A stretch of 64,000 nt of DNA from Mediterraneibacter butyricigenes. GTDB lineage: Bacteria; Bacillota; Clostridia; Lachnospirales; Lachnospiraceae. Location: positions 1,302,001-1,366,000 of the forward strand of contig NZ_BHGK01000001.1 of NCBI RefSeq assembly GCF_003574295.1, read 5' to 3'. Below, piece after piece: positions 36,878-45,443 of the stretch (its first letter is position 1; each line of letters opens with the position of its first letter). The notes beneath the pieces are model-generated. The model saw only the letters and a list, made by a program, of their open reading frames with translations, searched no databases and was not told the DNA's origin. The position numbers and the translations under genes are program-made.

Positions 36878-38702
36878 TTTCTACCATCTCCCGTCTGTAT
36901 TTTTGTGCTTCCAGCATCTCTGCGTTCTCCTTTGTGTAAGGGATCGCCGGGATATGGATTACGACTTTTGTTCCCTCGTCCGGTTCACTATATACAGAAA
37001 GTCCGTATTCAGCGCCAAACATGAGCTTGATTCTGGAATGTACATTGATCACACCCACACCTGATCCATGTTTCGGCACCTTACTGTTATCCATCAGGAT
37101 ATTTTCCAGTACCTCTTCTCTCATTCCCATTCCATTATCTTCTATAGAAATATAAATATCGTCACCTTTCTTCTCACCATGCACGATGATCTTGCCGCCA
37201 TCATCCTCATCCATATGCCCCACGCCATAGTAGATTGCATTTTCCAGGATTGGCTGGATGACCAGCTTGACAATACAGTAATTTCCAATCTCGTCATCCA
37301 TAATAAATTCCGTCTTGAAACGTTCTTTATAACGGACAAGCTGGATACTCATATAGCTCCTGCTGTGCTGCAGTTCGTCTGCGATTGGAATAATCGTCTT
37401 TCCCCGTGACAGACTAACGCGAAGGAGTTTTGCAAGTTCTGAGATCATCATTACAGCCTCACTGTTTCGCTGTGCCTCCACCATCCAGGTAATAGATTCC
37501 AGTGTATTATAAAGAAAATGTGGATTAATCTGACTCTGCAGTGCATCCAGTTCACTTTTTCTGCGCTCATTCTGATGCCTGATGATCTCGTCCATCAGAC
37601 TCTCGATCTGTTCATAAGATTTCTGGACTGAATAACCCAGATGCCGGATTTCTGAAGACCCCCCGATATAAATATCCGGTTTTCCGCCTGCCTCATATGC
37701 TTTTACCGACTCGTCCAACTCCCGGATCGGCTTGGATATTTTTCTGGAGATCAGACGGTTTCCCTCTAAAAGCATCATCAAGAGTACGATGATCGTCGTA
37801 AAAATGTAGTATCTGAAATTATTGATACTTGTCGTCTGCACGCTCTCCGGCACTACCCCGACAAGTTTCCAGCCGGTATAAGAAATACTTCCCACAACGA
37901 TATTTTCTTTCTTTCCATCAACGGACAGTTCATAAGTACCATCCTCGTAATTGGCAGCCTCGATATTCTTCTCTGTAAACATTCCTCTGTCAATCTCTGT
38001 CCACCGGGGATGATATATGATTTCTCCATCCCTGCTGCACAGATAATAATAAATCCCATTGGAAGATTCATTGATCCGTTCCAGCACATCCTCGACCACA
38101 GAATACTTCATATCCACCAGAAGAACTCCGATTCCCGGCCGCTCACCGTCGTTAATATCTACCGATTGGCTTAAAGAAATCACTCGATGATATCTGAATG
38201 AGCCGTCTGCAAAAAGATTCTGTGTATGCGGTGTAGAGAAATGGACATTTTCAATGTCATTTTCTGCATTACGGTACCAGCGCTGCTTCGTCACCTCAAC
38301 ATTCTCTTTCTCTGCAGCCACAGGTTCCGATGTAATCAGCCTGCCGTCACTTCCGTACAATGCCAGACTCTGGATTTTATCCGCGTTCGTCTCATACAGC
38401 AGACTGAACTGTTTGGAGAACTCCTGACTGGAGATATCAAACTCCTGGATGATATTGTAATTCGCCGCATTGGAAATCTGTCGGATGTTTAAAAGATCCG
38501 AGTTCACACGATCAATCGTGCTTTCCACTGTCGACTCTGTATTTGATATCGCCGTCTTGTCAAGTGCCAGTTTAAAGCGGTGATAAAGCAAAAATCCCAT
38601 AAGAGCAATAGTTATGAACGTCAATGCCATCAATACAGACATGATGATCGTCTGTATATTAAATTCCATATACTCTTTGCCGTTTTTCTTCCTGATCTTC
38701 AA
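36864..38702 (-). CDS. LytS/YesM-type sensor histidine kinase
   Basis: A TTG start at 38702 follows AGGAAAC; an ATG at 38669 is the alternative. The ~612-residue protein has a membrane helix (about 15-35), an extracytoplasmic Cache-like domain (SLALYGSDGRLITSEPV), a second helix (about 298-315) and a HAMP linker. The His_kinase phosphoacceptor is QSQINPHFLYNTLESITWM, and the HATPase boxes are NAIYYGVGH, DNGMGM and GSGVGVINVHSRI. It should phosphorylate the AraC-type regulator upstream. Overlap with the binding protein gene downstream supports ligand sensing through that protein. Confidence 0.92.
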   Translation of the reverse strand: MKIRKKNGKEYMEFNIQTIIMSVLMALTFITIALMGFLLYHRFKLALDKTAISNTESTVESTIDRVNSDLLNIRQISNAANYNIIQEFDISSQEFSKQFSLLYETNADKIQSLALYGSDGRLITSEPVAAEKENVEVTKQRWYRNAENDIENVHFSTPHTQNLFADGSFRYHRVISLSQSVDINDGERPGIGVLLVDMKYSVVEDVLERINESSNGIYYYLCSRDGEIIYHPRWTEIDRGMFTEKNIEAANYEDGTYELSVDGKKENIVVGSISYTGWKLVGVVPESVQTTSINNFRYYIFTTIIVLLMMLLEGNRLISRKISKPIRELDESVKAYEAGGKPDIYIGGSSEIRHLGYSVQKSYEQIESLMDEIIRHQNERRKSELDALQSQINPHFLYNTLESITWMVEAQRNSEAVMMISELAKLLRVSLSRGKTIIPIADELQHSRSYMSIQLVRYKERFKTEFIMDDEIGNYCIVKLVIQPILENAIYYGVGHMDEDDGGKIIVHGEKKGDDIYISIEDNGMGMREEVLENILMDNSKVPKHGSGVGVINVHSRIKLMFGAEYGLSVYSEPDEGTKVVIHIPAIPYTKENAEMLEAQKYRREMVENEEK

Positions 38703-38726
38703 TGTTTCCTGTTCCCCTCATGCAGA

Positions 38727-40331
38727 TTACTTCTTTATATGTTCTGCTCTGTATTTTGATGGTGAGACTCCAAATCTTTTTTTGAATACATAACTGAAAT
38801 AATTCGCATCCTGATAGCCCACTTTTTCTGCGATCGTATAGCTCTTATCGTTAGTATTCAGCATTAACTCTGCCGCAATATCCATTCGGTAATCCGTCAG
38901 ATAAGAAATAAATGCTTTTCCAGTCTCTTTCTTAAATACCGAAGAAAAATAGGAATTGGATACTCCCAGTTCCGAACAAACGGTGTCTAACGAAATCTCA
39001 GAATCCATATATTTATTTCTCACGATCATCTGTGCCTCTGTCACAAATCTCTGAGATGTACTGTTTCTTGCAGTCTTCAAATTCTCACTGATCATCCACG
39101 CTGTTTCAATGATCCAGGCAGTCAACGAACTCTCATCCATTTTCGCCACCTTTTCATAAGGATTCTGTGCATTTCCCACAATCTCATTAAAATCTGTGGA
39201 ATTATGTGCACAAAATCGGTAGAAACTGCTTACAAGCTCCATAATTGCCAGATTGTACTGACTGATCGTCCCCGCTGTTCTGTGTAGTTTCTCGATCTCT
39301 TTTTTTGCAGCATTCTCAATCTCTTTTCTGTCCCCCAGCTGGATTGCACGTAAAAGCTCATGCATTCTTGCTTCTTCTGGAAGTTCTGCCACTTTCTGTT
39401 CTTTGGATACAATCTCGCCGATATTGATCGCACGTTTTGTCCCATATAACACACGGTAAGAAACAGCCTCTCTTGCACCTCCGTAAGAAAGATGAATGTT
39501 GAACAGATTATCGCAGGTTCTTCCAACTCCCGCCGTGACTACCGCTCCCATGATCCGGTATGCCCATCTACAGAATCTGTCACAGCTATCAGTGATCTCC
39601 ACAATCTGATTTTCAGAATCCAGCTCCAGTATCAATACTGTATTCCCCAGATAAATAAACTCCTGGCAGTCCCATTCCCGCACCAGACGCTGTTTGATCT
39701 CCCGTTCCACCGACATCGACAACAGCAGTGGGGCCATTCCGTCCGGAACATGATTGGATGATGTATGAAATACCACACAGCAATAAAGTGGTCCTCTCAT
39801 ATCCACCTGATATGCCTTTAAAAATTTCTCATAGTCTTCTTCACTTACCCGCCCTTCGATCAACGAAACAAACAAATTAGAACGAAGTGCCGGTAACACC
39901 TCCCGGAAATAGTCTTCCAGTTTTCTGACATTTAATTTTTCTTCTCGCTCTTTATCCAGAGTCTCTTTCAGACCAGTCAGGCATCCCGATAGCTCTGCCG
40001 CATTGATCGGTTTCAGCATATATTCTTTGATCTCGAGATGTACTGCTTCTTTCGCATATTCAAATTCATCAAATCCAGTACACAGCAGAATATAAATATT
40101 GGGATAATCCTGATTCAGTCTCCTGGACAATTCCAGACCATCCATGTAGGGCATCTTAATGTCTGTCAGAACCACATCCGGTTGAAGTTTTTCTACAAGT
40201 TCCAATGCTTTTACGCCATTCGTCGCACTTCCGACCACCTCAAATCCCAACTCATTCCAACGGATCTTCTGTTCCATCACGTCAATTACTTCTGCCTCAT
40301 CATCCACCAGAATTACCTTGTATTTTTCCAT
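38727..40331 (-). CDS. YesN-type response regulator with AraC DNA-binding domain
   Basis: The 534-residue regulator has a receiver domain with VDDEAEVIDV, phospho-Asp57 in LTDIKMPYMDG and Lys in MLKPI. A helical middle region of about 290 residues follows, then a C-terminal AraC pair of helix-turn-helix motifs (SLDTVCSELGVSNSYFSSVFKKETG and YTIAEKVGYQDANYFSYVFKKRFG). It should control this operon and the mgl genes just upstream in response to galactose. An extended -10 box lies upstream at 40372-40380. Confidence 0.93.
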   Translation of the reverse strand: MEKYKVILVDDEAEVIDVMEQKIRWNELGFEVVGSATNGVKALELVEKLQPDVVLTDIKMPYMDGLELSRRLNQDYPNIYILLCTGFDEFEYAKEAVHLEIKEYMLKPINAAELSGCLTGLKETLDKEREEKLNVRKLEDYFREVLPALRSNLFVSLIEGRVSEEDYEKFLKAYQVDMRGPLYCCVVFHTSSNHVPDGMAPLLLSMSVEREIKQRLVREWDCQEFIYLGNTVLILELDSENQIVEITDSCDRFCRWAYRIMGAVVTAGVGRTCDNLFNIHLSYGGAREAVSYRVLYGTKRAINIGEIVSKEQKVAELPEEARMHELLRAIQLGDRKEIENAAKKEIEKLHRTAGTISQYNLAIMELVSSFYRFCAHNSTDFNEIVGNAQNPYEKVAKMDESSLTAWIIETAWMISENLKTARNSTSQRFVTEAQMIVRNKYMDSEISLDTVCSELGVSNSYFSSVFKKETGKAFISYLTDYRMDIAAELMLNTNDKSYTIAEKVGYQDANYFSYVFKKRFGVSPSKYRAEHIKK

Positions 40332-40371
40332 CTTACTCTTCCTCTGCCATTTCTGTCATATTCTGTCTCTC

Positions 40372-40380
40372 ATTATACCA
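40372..40380 (-). promoter_or_regulatory. Extended -10 promoter before the response regulator gene
   Basis: Minus-strand TGGTATAAT is a TGN-extended -10 box about 40 bases before the ATG. A TTGACA (40405-40410) lies 23 bases further upstream in the region, too far to be a normal -35 partner. Confidence 0.55.
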
Positions 40381-40428
40381 GAGAATACCCGTTTACTAAA
40401 TGTCAATATCATCTTTTATATTATTTTA

Positions 40429-40460
40429 GCCGCCCTATGTCATCAGACGAGCAGGGCGGC
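40429..40460 (-). terminator. Hairpin between mglC and the response regulator gene
   Basis: GCCGCCCT / AGGGCGGC form a stable stem about 40 bases after the mglC stop; a smaller ACCTG/CAGGT hairpin lies between. The sequence after the stem on the minus strand is AT-rich (TAAAATAATATAAAAG) but not a T-run. It may separate the transporter and regulator/gal transcripts or lower read-through. Confidence 0.5.
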
Positions 40461-40501
40461 CTTTGTCTTACAGGTTACCTGCGTGAACAGGTATTTATCA
40501 A

Positions 40502-42154
40502 TTATTTCTTCTGTACATATTTTAAGCAGTCAAGTGTTACTGCTGCAAGAATGATGATACCTTCAAAAATAAACTGAAGGTTTGTATCGATACCAAGGAT
40601 CGTCAGAGAGTATGTCAAAAATGTGAAAATCAACACACCAGTTACTACACCTGAGATTTTACCGATACCACCGGTAAATGAAACACCACCAACTACACAG
40701 GCTGCGATGGCATCCATATCCCATCCCTGTCCATAAGCAGCACTACCGGAACCGATCATTCGGTTACACTCTAACCATGAACCACATCCATAAAGAATAC
40801 CAGCCAGAATGAATGCTCCCATTGTTACCTTGAATACGGAAATTCCTGATACAGCTGCTGCTTCCGGGTTTCCACCTACAGCATACAGGTTCTTACCAAA
40901 AATTGTCTTGTTCCAGATAAACCATACGATAATGATTGCTGCCACTGCCCACAGGATGATCGTAGGGAATCTTCCAATCTGTGGGATGAACATATTCGGA
41001 ATTGCAGAATCAATCGCACCGAAAGAAACTCCCTTTGTTGCATAAGTTACAAGACCAAAGATGATCAACATGTTCGCCATCGTCGAAATAAACGGATGCA
41101 TCTTAAACTTCGCCATGAAGAATCCTGCAACCATCGCAAATGCTGTAGTCAGGATAATACATACTGCCAGTGCCAGCAATGCTTTTTGTACCGGAGCCAT
41201 ACTTGAGAAATCAAAAATGTGTCCAAATACACTACCGGTGTTAATACCATTGTGCATGATAATGGTCGCTGTAACCATACCCATACCAACCATACGTCCT
41301 ACCGAAAGGTCTGTACCAGTTAAAAGGATCAGTCCTGCAACTCCCAGAGCCAGGAACATTCGAGGCGATGCCTGCTGTAAGATGTTCAGGATGTTCGTCA
41401 CTGTAAGCAACTGTGCATTCTTAACTACCGGTGTAATGATACATAATGCAATAAAGATCAGGATGATTACAATATACAATCCATTTCTATATAAGTACTG
41501 TGTCATATTAAATGTATATTTGTAGTTTTCCCACTTCTGTGCCTGTTTTTGAGCAAACGTATATTTTGACATACGCAAAAGATCGATCAAATGATATTTG
41601 TGCATGTATGCGTCATGCTTTCTGTCCTTAATCTCCTGAAGTCTGGATTCATGTGTCATCTGTGCATCAAAAAGCTTGTTCTTGTATGTATATTTCTCTG
41701 CTTTGATATCATCAGAATTCGACAGTTTACTGATCGCTTTCTTCTCTTCTGCCTGAATCTCGGCTTTTAATTTTTCATAATTACTATTCTCTGCACTCTT
41801 CTCAGCCTCACAGCTTTTTGCAACAATATCATAGTATTCGGTCTTATAATGTTTTGCAAGATAACCTTCTGCATCAGCGATCAGACTTGCGATTTTCTGT
41901 TTGTTCGCATCTTCTACCGCTTTCGCTTTCTCCAGTTCTTTTTTGCAATCTGCAATAATCTGATTCTGCTGCTCTTTGGATAAATTCTTATCCTCTTTTG
42001 CAACTGCAATCTGATTTTTTAAACTATTTACTTTGTCAGATCCATCCCAACGCAAAGCGTCAATCTGGCTCTGTATTTTTCCAACATATTCATCAATCGG
42101 TTTTAAAAGTCTCGCCTCTTCTTCAGCCGAAAGAATTACGCTCTTTTCTGCCAT
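40502..42154 (-). CDS. mglC: Galactose ABC transporter permease with long coiled-coil N-terminal extension
   Basis: The 550-residue protein is far longer than E. coli MglC (336). Residues 1 to about 200 are charged, helical and rich in Lys/Glu/Ala (SKEQQNQIIADCKKELEKAK, KLKAEIQAEEKKAISKL), with no membrane segment. The permease follows from about 228 with about 8-10 helices and the BPD_transp_2 signatures GTDLSVGRMVGMG and GGNPEAAAVSGI. It carries sugar through the membrane with MglA. GAGGAG precedes the ATG. The extension is probably cytoplasmic; its role is unknown. Confidence 0.9.
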   Translation of the reverse strand: MAEKSVILSAEEEARLLKPIDEYVGKIQSQIDALRWDGSDKVNSLKNQIAVAKEDKNLSKEQQNQIIADCKKELEKAKAVEDANKQKIASLIADAEGYLAKHYKTEYYDIVAKSCEAEKSAENSNYEKLKAEIQAEEKKAISKLSNSDDIKAEKYTYKNKLFDAQMTHESRLQEIKDRKHDAYMHKYHLIDLLRMSKYTFAQKQAQKWENYKYTFNMTQYLYRNGLYIVIILIFIALCIITPVVKNAQLLTVTNILNILQQASPRMFLALGVAGLILLTGTDLSVGRMVGMGMVTATIIMHNGINTGSVFGHIFDFSSMAPVQKALLALAVCIILTTAFAMVAGFFMAKFKMHPFISTMANMLIIFGLVTYATKGVSFGAIDSAIPNMFIPQIGRFPTIILWAVAAIIIVWFIWNKTIFGKNLYAVGGNPEAAAVSGISVFKVTMGAFILAGILYGCGSWLECNRMIGSGSAAYGQGWDMDAIAACVVGGVSFTGGIGKISGVVTGVLIFTFLTYSLTILGIDTNLQFIFEGIIILAAVTLDCLKYVQKK

Positions 42155-42172
42155 ATCCTCTACTCCTCTCTG

Positions 42173-43681
42173 TTACAAATACATTGCACTGAGTCTCAAC
42201 AATTCTTCCTGATCAGTCTCCTTGGTATTTACAATTCCCGCCAGATGTCCATTAGACATTACTCCGATACGGTTTGTAATTCCAAGAATCTCAGGCATTT
42301 CGGAAGAAACTACAATAATTGTTTTTCCTTCTTTTGCCATGTTGATGATCAGTTCGTAAATCTCATATTTTGCACCAACATCAATTCCTCTGGTAGGATC
42401 GTCCATCATAAATACACTCGGTGAACGTTCCAGCCATTTTCCAAAGATGACCTTCTGCTGGTTTCCTCCGGAAAGGCTTGAGATCATATCATCCGGTCCC
42501 ATACATTTTGTATGCATGATCCTGATCTTCTCAGCCGTTGCTCGCACCATACTGTCATGCGATAATGCTATTCCGTTCTTATACTGTTTCATATTTGCAA
42601 TGGTAGTATTAAATGTAAGATCTCCTTTTAAAAACAGACCATTTGCTTTTCTTTCTTCCGTGATCAGCGCAAATCCATGATCCATCGCTTCTTTCGGTGA
42701 AGAGAAATTCATAACTTTTCCATTATAGACTACATTCCCCTCAGCTCTGGTACGCATTCCAAAAATCGTCTCCAGAAGTTCTGTTCGTCCGGCACCTACC
42801 AGACCATAGAATCCGAAGATCTCACCTTTTTTGATATCAAACGATATGTTCTGAAGTTTTGGTGCATATTTTGTTGAAAGATTCTGTACAGAGAGAATTG
42901 TCTCTCCCGGTTTATTATCTACCGGTGGGAATCGGTTATCCAGAGAACGTCCAACCATCGCTGATATCAGCTCGTTCATATCAGTATCTTTGCTGTCCTT
43001 TGTCATAATCAGACTTCCGTCTCTTAAAACTGAAATTTCATCACAAATATCAAGAATCTCATCCATCTTATGAGAAATATAAATTAAGGAAATTCCCTGT
43101 GCCTTCAACTGCCGCATCATCTGGAAAAGCTTCTCCACTTCCGGAGCCGTCAATGATGACGTCGGCTCATCCAGTACAATTACCTTTGAATTGTAGGAAA
43201 TTGCTTTCGCGATCTCACACATCTGACGCTGTGATACGGACATCTTTTTCATCGGTTGTGTCAGGCTTACGGTAATTCCAAGTTTTCGAAATAATTTTGA
43301 AGTTTCTTTTTTCATTCTCCCTTCATCAACGATTCCGAATGAATTTTTCGGATATCGTCCAAGGAATAAATTATCAACAACACTTCTCTCAAGACACTGG
43401 TTTAATTCCTGGTGAACCATCGCCACTCCATTCTCCAGTGCATCTTTCGGTCCTGAGAAATTCACTTCCCGACCGTCTAATATGATCGTCCCTTCGTCTT
43501 TCTGATAGGTTCCAAAGAGACATTTCATCATTGTCGATTTTCCGGCACCGTTTTCACCCATAAGTCCCATGATAGTTCCAGGCTTAACATTCAGGTTGAT
43601 ATGTTTCAAAACCTTATTTCTGCCGAATGATTTGCTCATGCCATTAATCGATAAGATGTATTTATTCTTATCCTCTGCCAT
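42173..43681 (-). CDS. mglA: Galactose/methyl galactoside ABC importer ATP-binding protein
   Basis: The 502 residues hold two ABC domains, as in MglA/RbsA. First: Walker A GENGAGKSTMMKCLFG (about 43-58), signature VSQRQMCEIA and Walker B VIVLDEPTSSL. Second: GLVGAGRTELLETIFG, signature LSGGNQQKV and MMDDPTRGIDVG. It powers import with the permease and the binding protein encoded on each side. AAGGAT precedes the start. Confidence 0.95.
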   Translation of the reverse strand: MAEDKNKYILSINGMSKSFGRNKVLKHINLNVKPGTIMGLMGENGAGKSTMMKCLFGTYQKDEGTIILDGREVNFSGPKDALENGVAMVHQELNQCLERSVVDNLFLGRYPKNSFGIVDEGRMKKETSKLFRKLGITVSLTQPMKKMSVSQRQMCEIAKAISYNSKVIVLDEPTSSLTAPEVEKLFQMMRQLKAQGISLIYISHKMDEILDICDEISVLRDGSLIMTKDSKDTDMNELISAMVGRSLDNRFPPVDNKPGETILSVQNLSTKYAPKLQNISFDIKKGEIFGFYGLVGAGRTELLETIFGMRTRAEGNVVYNGKVMNFSSPKEAMDHGFALITEERKANGLFLKGDLTFNTTIANMKQYKNGIALSHDSMVRATAEKIRIMHTKCMGPDDMISSLSGGNQQKVIFGKWLERSPSVFMMDDPTRGIDVGAKYEIYELIINMAKEGKTIIVVSSEMPEILGITNRIGVMSNGHLAGIVNTKETDQEELLRLSAMYL

Positions 43682-43764
43682 ATCCTTGTTTCCTTTTCTT
43701 AGTGAAAGAAGGGTATCATCCCTGACACCCCTCTATGTTTCATCAATTTACTATTTATTCATTC

Positions 43765-45042
43765 TTAGTTAGAAAGAATTGAAGTATATGCTGCTGCGTT
43801 GTCAGTCTTAACCATGTTGATTGCAAATGCATCGTATTCGCTTGGATTTCCAAGACGGTTTGTGATATTAGACTCTGTCTGTCCATCTCCACCGATGTAA
43901 TCTACTGATAAGTTAAGAAGATCATCATAGTTCTCAAGGAGTGGCTGATATGTAGAGCTTAAGAAGTTATCTGATGCATTGTAAATGTTCAACCAAACTT
44001 TCTTAGATGGGCTCTTGCTTTCATCTAACTGATTAGAAACCTTGTCATAAATCTTTGTAGAGTCTGTGAAGTCTTTGTAGTTGTCAGCTGTTACAGCTAC
44101 GTTTAATGCGTAGTAAGATCTGTCTTCTTCGCTGTATCTGTAATCTTCACCTTCATCCAGGCAGTTACCAGCGTCATCAGCTGTACCGATACCTGTATCA
44201 ATGTCAACTCCGTCTAATGCGTTACGCAGAACTCTCAGTGTCAGGTAAGCCTGAACGTCTGCATGCTGTGAAATTGTTCCGCCGTATCCTTCAGCGATTG
44301 CTGCAACAGCGTCGCTGTTAGCGTCATATCCAAATGTAGGAACTTTGCTGTCTTTTGCCCAAGCGTTGAACATTGACATTCCCATACCATCGTTATTAGA
44401 AACAACAACATCAATCTGATCACCAAATGAAGCTGTCCATGTTCCAATTGCGTTACCAGCTGTAGCTGCATCCCATGTAGCTCCTGCTGAGTTCTTCATT
44501 TCCTGAGAAGCTAACTCACGGATTGTGTATGTCTTTCCATCAATATCAATTGTTGCATCCTGAACAACTTTAGAAGATCCATCTACGTTTGTTCCTGCAG
44601 GAGTTGAATCTACGTTACCGTCTGCCTCAACACCTGTTCCAAGAGCTGAACGAACACCACGTGTACGTGCGATTGAATCATTATGTCCGATATCACCAAT
44701 TGCTAATACATATCCGATAACTCCATCACCATTTCTGTCGATCTTGTCTGCATTTGCTTTGATGTAATCTACTACCATTTCTCCCTGCAGCTCAGCACCC
44801 TGATTTGCATCGAAACCTACATAATAAGTATCGTCATTGAAGTTTAATGCTTCCTTATCAAGTTCTCCTGTCGAACTGTTAGATGGCTGACGGTTGAACC
44901 AGCAAAGCGGTTTATCCTTATTTGCTGCCGCACTTGCTGAAGTAGAATCAGATGAGCTTGAACTTGATCCAGATCCCCCACATCCTGCTAATGATAATGC
45001 AAGCGTTGCTGCCATCATAGCTGCTAAAACTTTTCTTTTCAT
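43765..45042 (-). CDS. mglB: Galactose-binding lipoprotein, circularly permuted
   Basis: The 425-residue protein has a lipobox LAGC (Cys21) and a Ser-rich linker to about 43. The fold starts at KPLCWFNRQPS, which aligns with residues after about 110 of normal MglB. The calcium loop DRNGDGVI, contacts GHNDSIAR, ATWDAA, SNNDGM and GYDAN, and the usual C-terminus (YYALNVAVTADNYKDFTD) follow. After a linker (about 327-346) comes KKVWLNIYNASDNF and then DAFAINMVKT to the stop: this is the usual N-terminus, with Asp358/Phe360 and Asn409 matching Asp14, Phe16 and Asn91. Order is inverted relative to the sensor lipoprotein at 34888. All main sugar contacts remain, so it should bind galactose. Confidence 0.9.
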   Translation of the reverse strand: MKRKVLAAMMAATLALSLAGCGGSGSSSSSSDSTSASAAANKDKPLCWFNRQPSNSSTGELDKEALNFNDDTYYVGFDANQGAELQGEMVVDYIKANADKIDRNGDGVIGYVLAIGDIGHNDSIARTRGVRSALGTGVEADGNVDSTPAGTNVDGSSKVVQDATIDIDGKTYTIRELASQEMKNSAGATWDAATAGNAIGTWTASFGDQIDVVVSNNDGMGMSMFNAWAKDSKVPTFGYDANSDAVAAIAEGYGGTISQHADVQAYLTLRVLRNALDGVDIDTGIGTADDAGNCLDEGEDYRYSEEDRSYYALNVAVTADNYKDFTDSTKIYDKVSNQLDESKSPSKKVWLNIYNASDNFLSSTYQPLLENYDDLLNLSVDYIGGDGQTESNITNRLGNPSEYDAFAINMVKTDNAAAYTSILSN

Positions 45043-45251
45043 TTCTTTTCCTCCGTTTTTGTTTAATTTGCTTTGTTTTTCGTCCGTTTCAACGATTAAT
45101 TTAAGTATAATGACAACAGTGAAAAGAAAACATAGAATATTTTGGGATTTATTATTAAATTTTTGTGATAATACAGAAAAGTTTTATATGTTTTTACCCC
45201 CCCCGGTATCATTATTCTTTCTTTTTATCAGAACATGCCACAAAAAGTGCG

Positions 45252-45272
45252 AAGTCGGGCAAAAGTCGGGCA
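45252..45272 (+). repeat. Tandem AAGTCGGGCA units at island right end
   Basis: The same two-unit arrangement as at 30013-30033, in the same orientation, five bases before the queT promoter. The stretch 45043-45251 upstream of mglB has otherwise only AT-rich sequence, a TATACT-like box (45107-45112, -) and a run of eight Cs at 45197-45204. Confidence 0.7.
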
Positions 45273-45276
45273 ATCC

Positions 45277-45305
45277 TTGATTTTTCCTATTTTTCATGCT
45301 ATACT
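45277..45305 (+). promoter_or_regulatory. Promoter of the queT leader
   Basis: TTGATT (45277-45282), 17 bases, TATACT (45300-45305); the same boxes and spacing occur in the left boundary copy. The predicted start is near 45312, giving a leader of about 130 bases. Confidence 0.8.
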
Positions 45306-45443
45306 ATCACCCGTTACAAAGCCCATAAAAACAAGGTCGTACAGGGCTAACCGCCGCTTTCCGGCGTTAAATGAAGATCCGCTACGGCGCGTGTGTTCGT
45401 GACCTTCCACACGTAAAACAAAACTAAAGGAGACAATTGAATC
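45306..45443 (+). promoter_or_regulatory. preQ1-type riboswitch (possibly preQ1-III) before queT
   Basis: A hairpin GCCC (45321) / GGGC (45344) carries AAGGTC (45333-45338) in its loop. This can pair perfectly with GACCTT (45401-45406) in the loop of the downstream GTGTG/CACAC hairpin. A CGCCG/CGGCG hairpin and a variable arm lie between. Loop-to-outside pairing of this kind is the architecture described for preQ1-III RNAs, which precede queT. CCTT of the same segment can also pair with the ribosome binding site AAAGGAG (45426-45432), which suggests translational control. Ligand and class are inferred from gene context. Confidence 0.65.

Larger units (their letters stand above)
29689..45426. 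mobile_element. Putative genomic island carrying a galactose utilisation module
   Basis: The segment is bounded by two same-orientation copies of a promoter plus riboswitch-like leader (29689-29908 and 45277-45426). The 10-base unit AAGTCGGGCA occurs twice in tandem at both ends (30013-30033 and 45252-45272). The C-terminal tail of a tyrosine integrase lies next to the left end. Between them lie only the gal genes, an Mgl transporter and their regulators. I infer past integration at the queT leader and later loss of most of the integrase. No conjugation or other mobility genes remain, so the island is probably fixed. Confidence 0.55.

Noticed and set aside
45306-45443. preQ1-I riboswitch before queT
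   Set aside because: The A-rich tail resembles preQ1-I, but the loop lacks its conserved core and the leader is about three times too long. The loop-to-outside pairing fits preQ1-III better.
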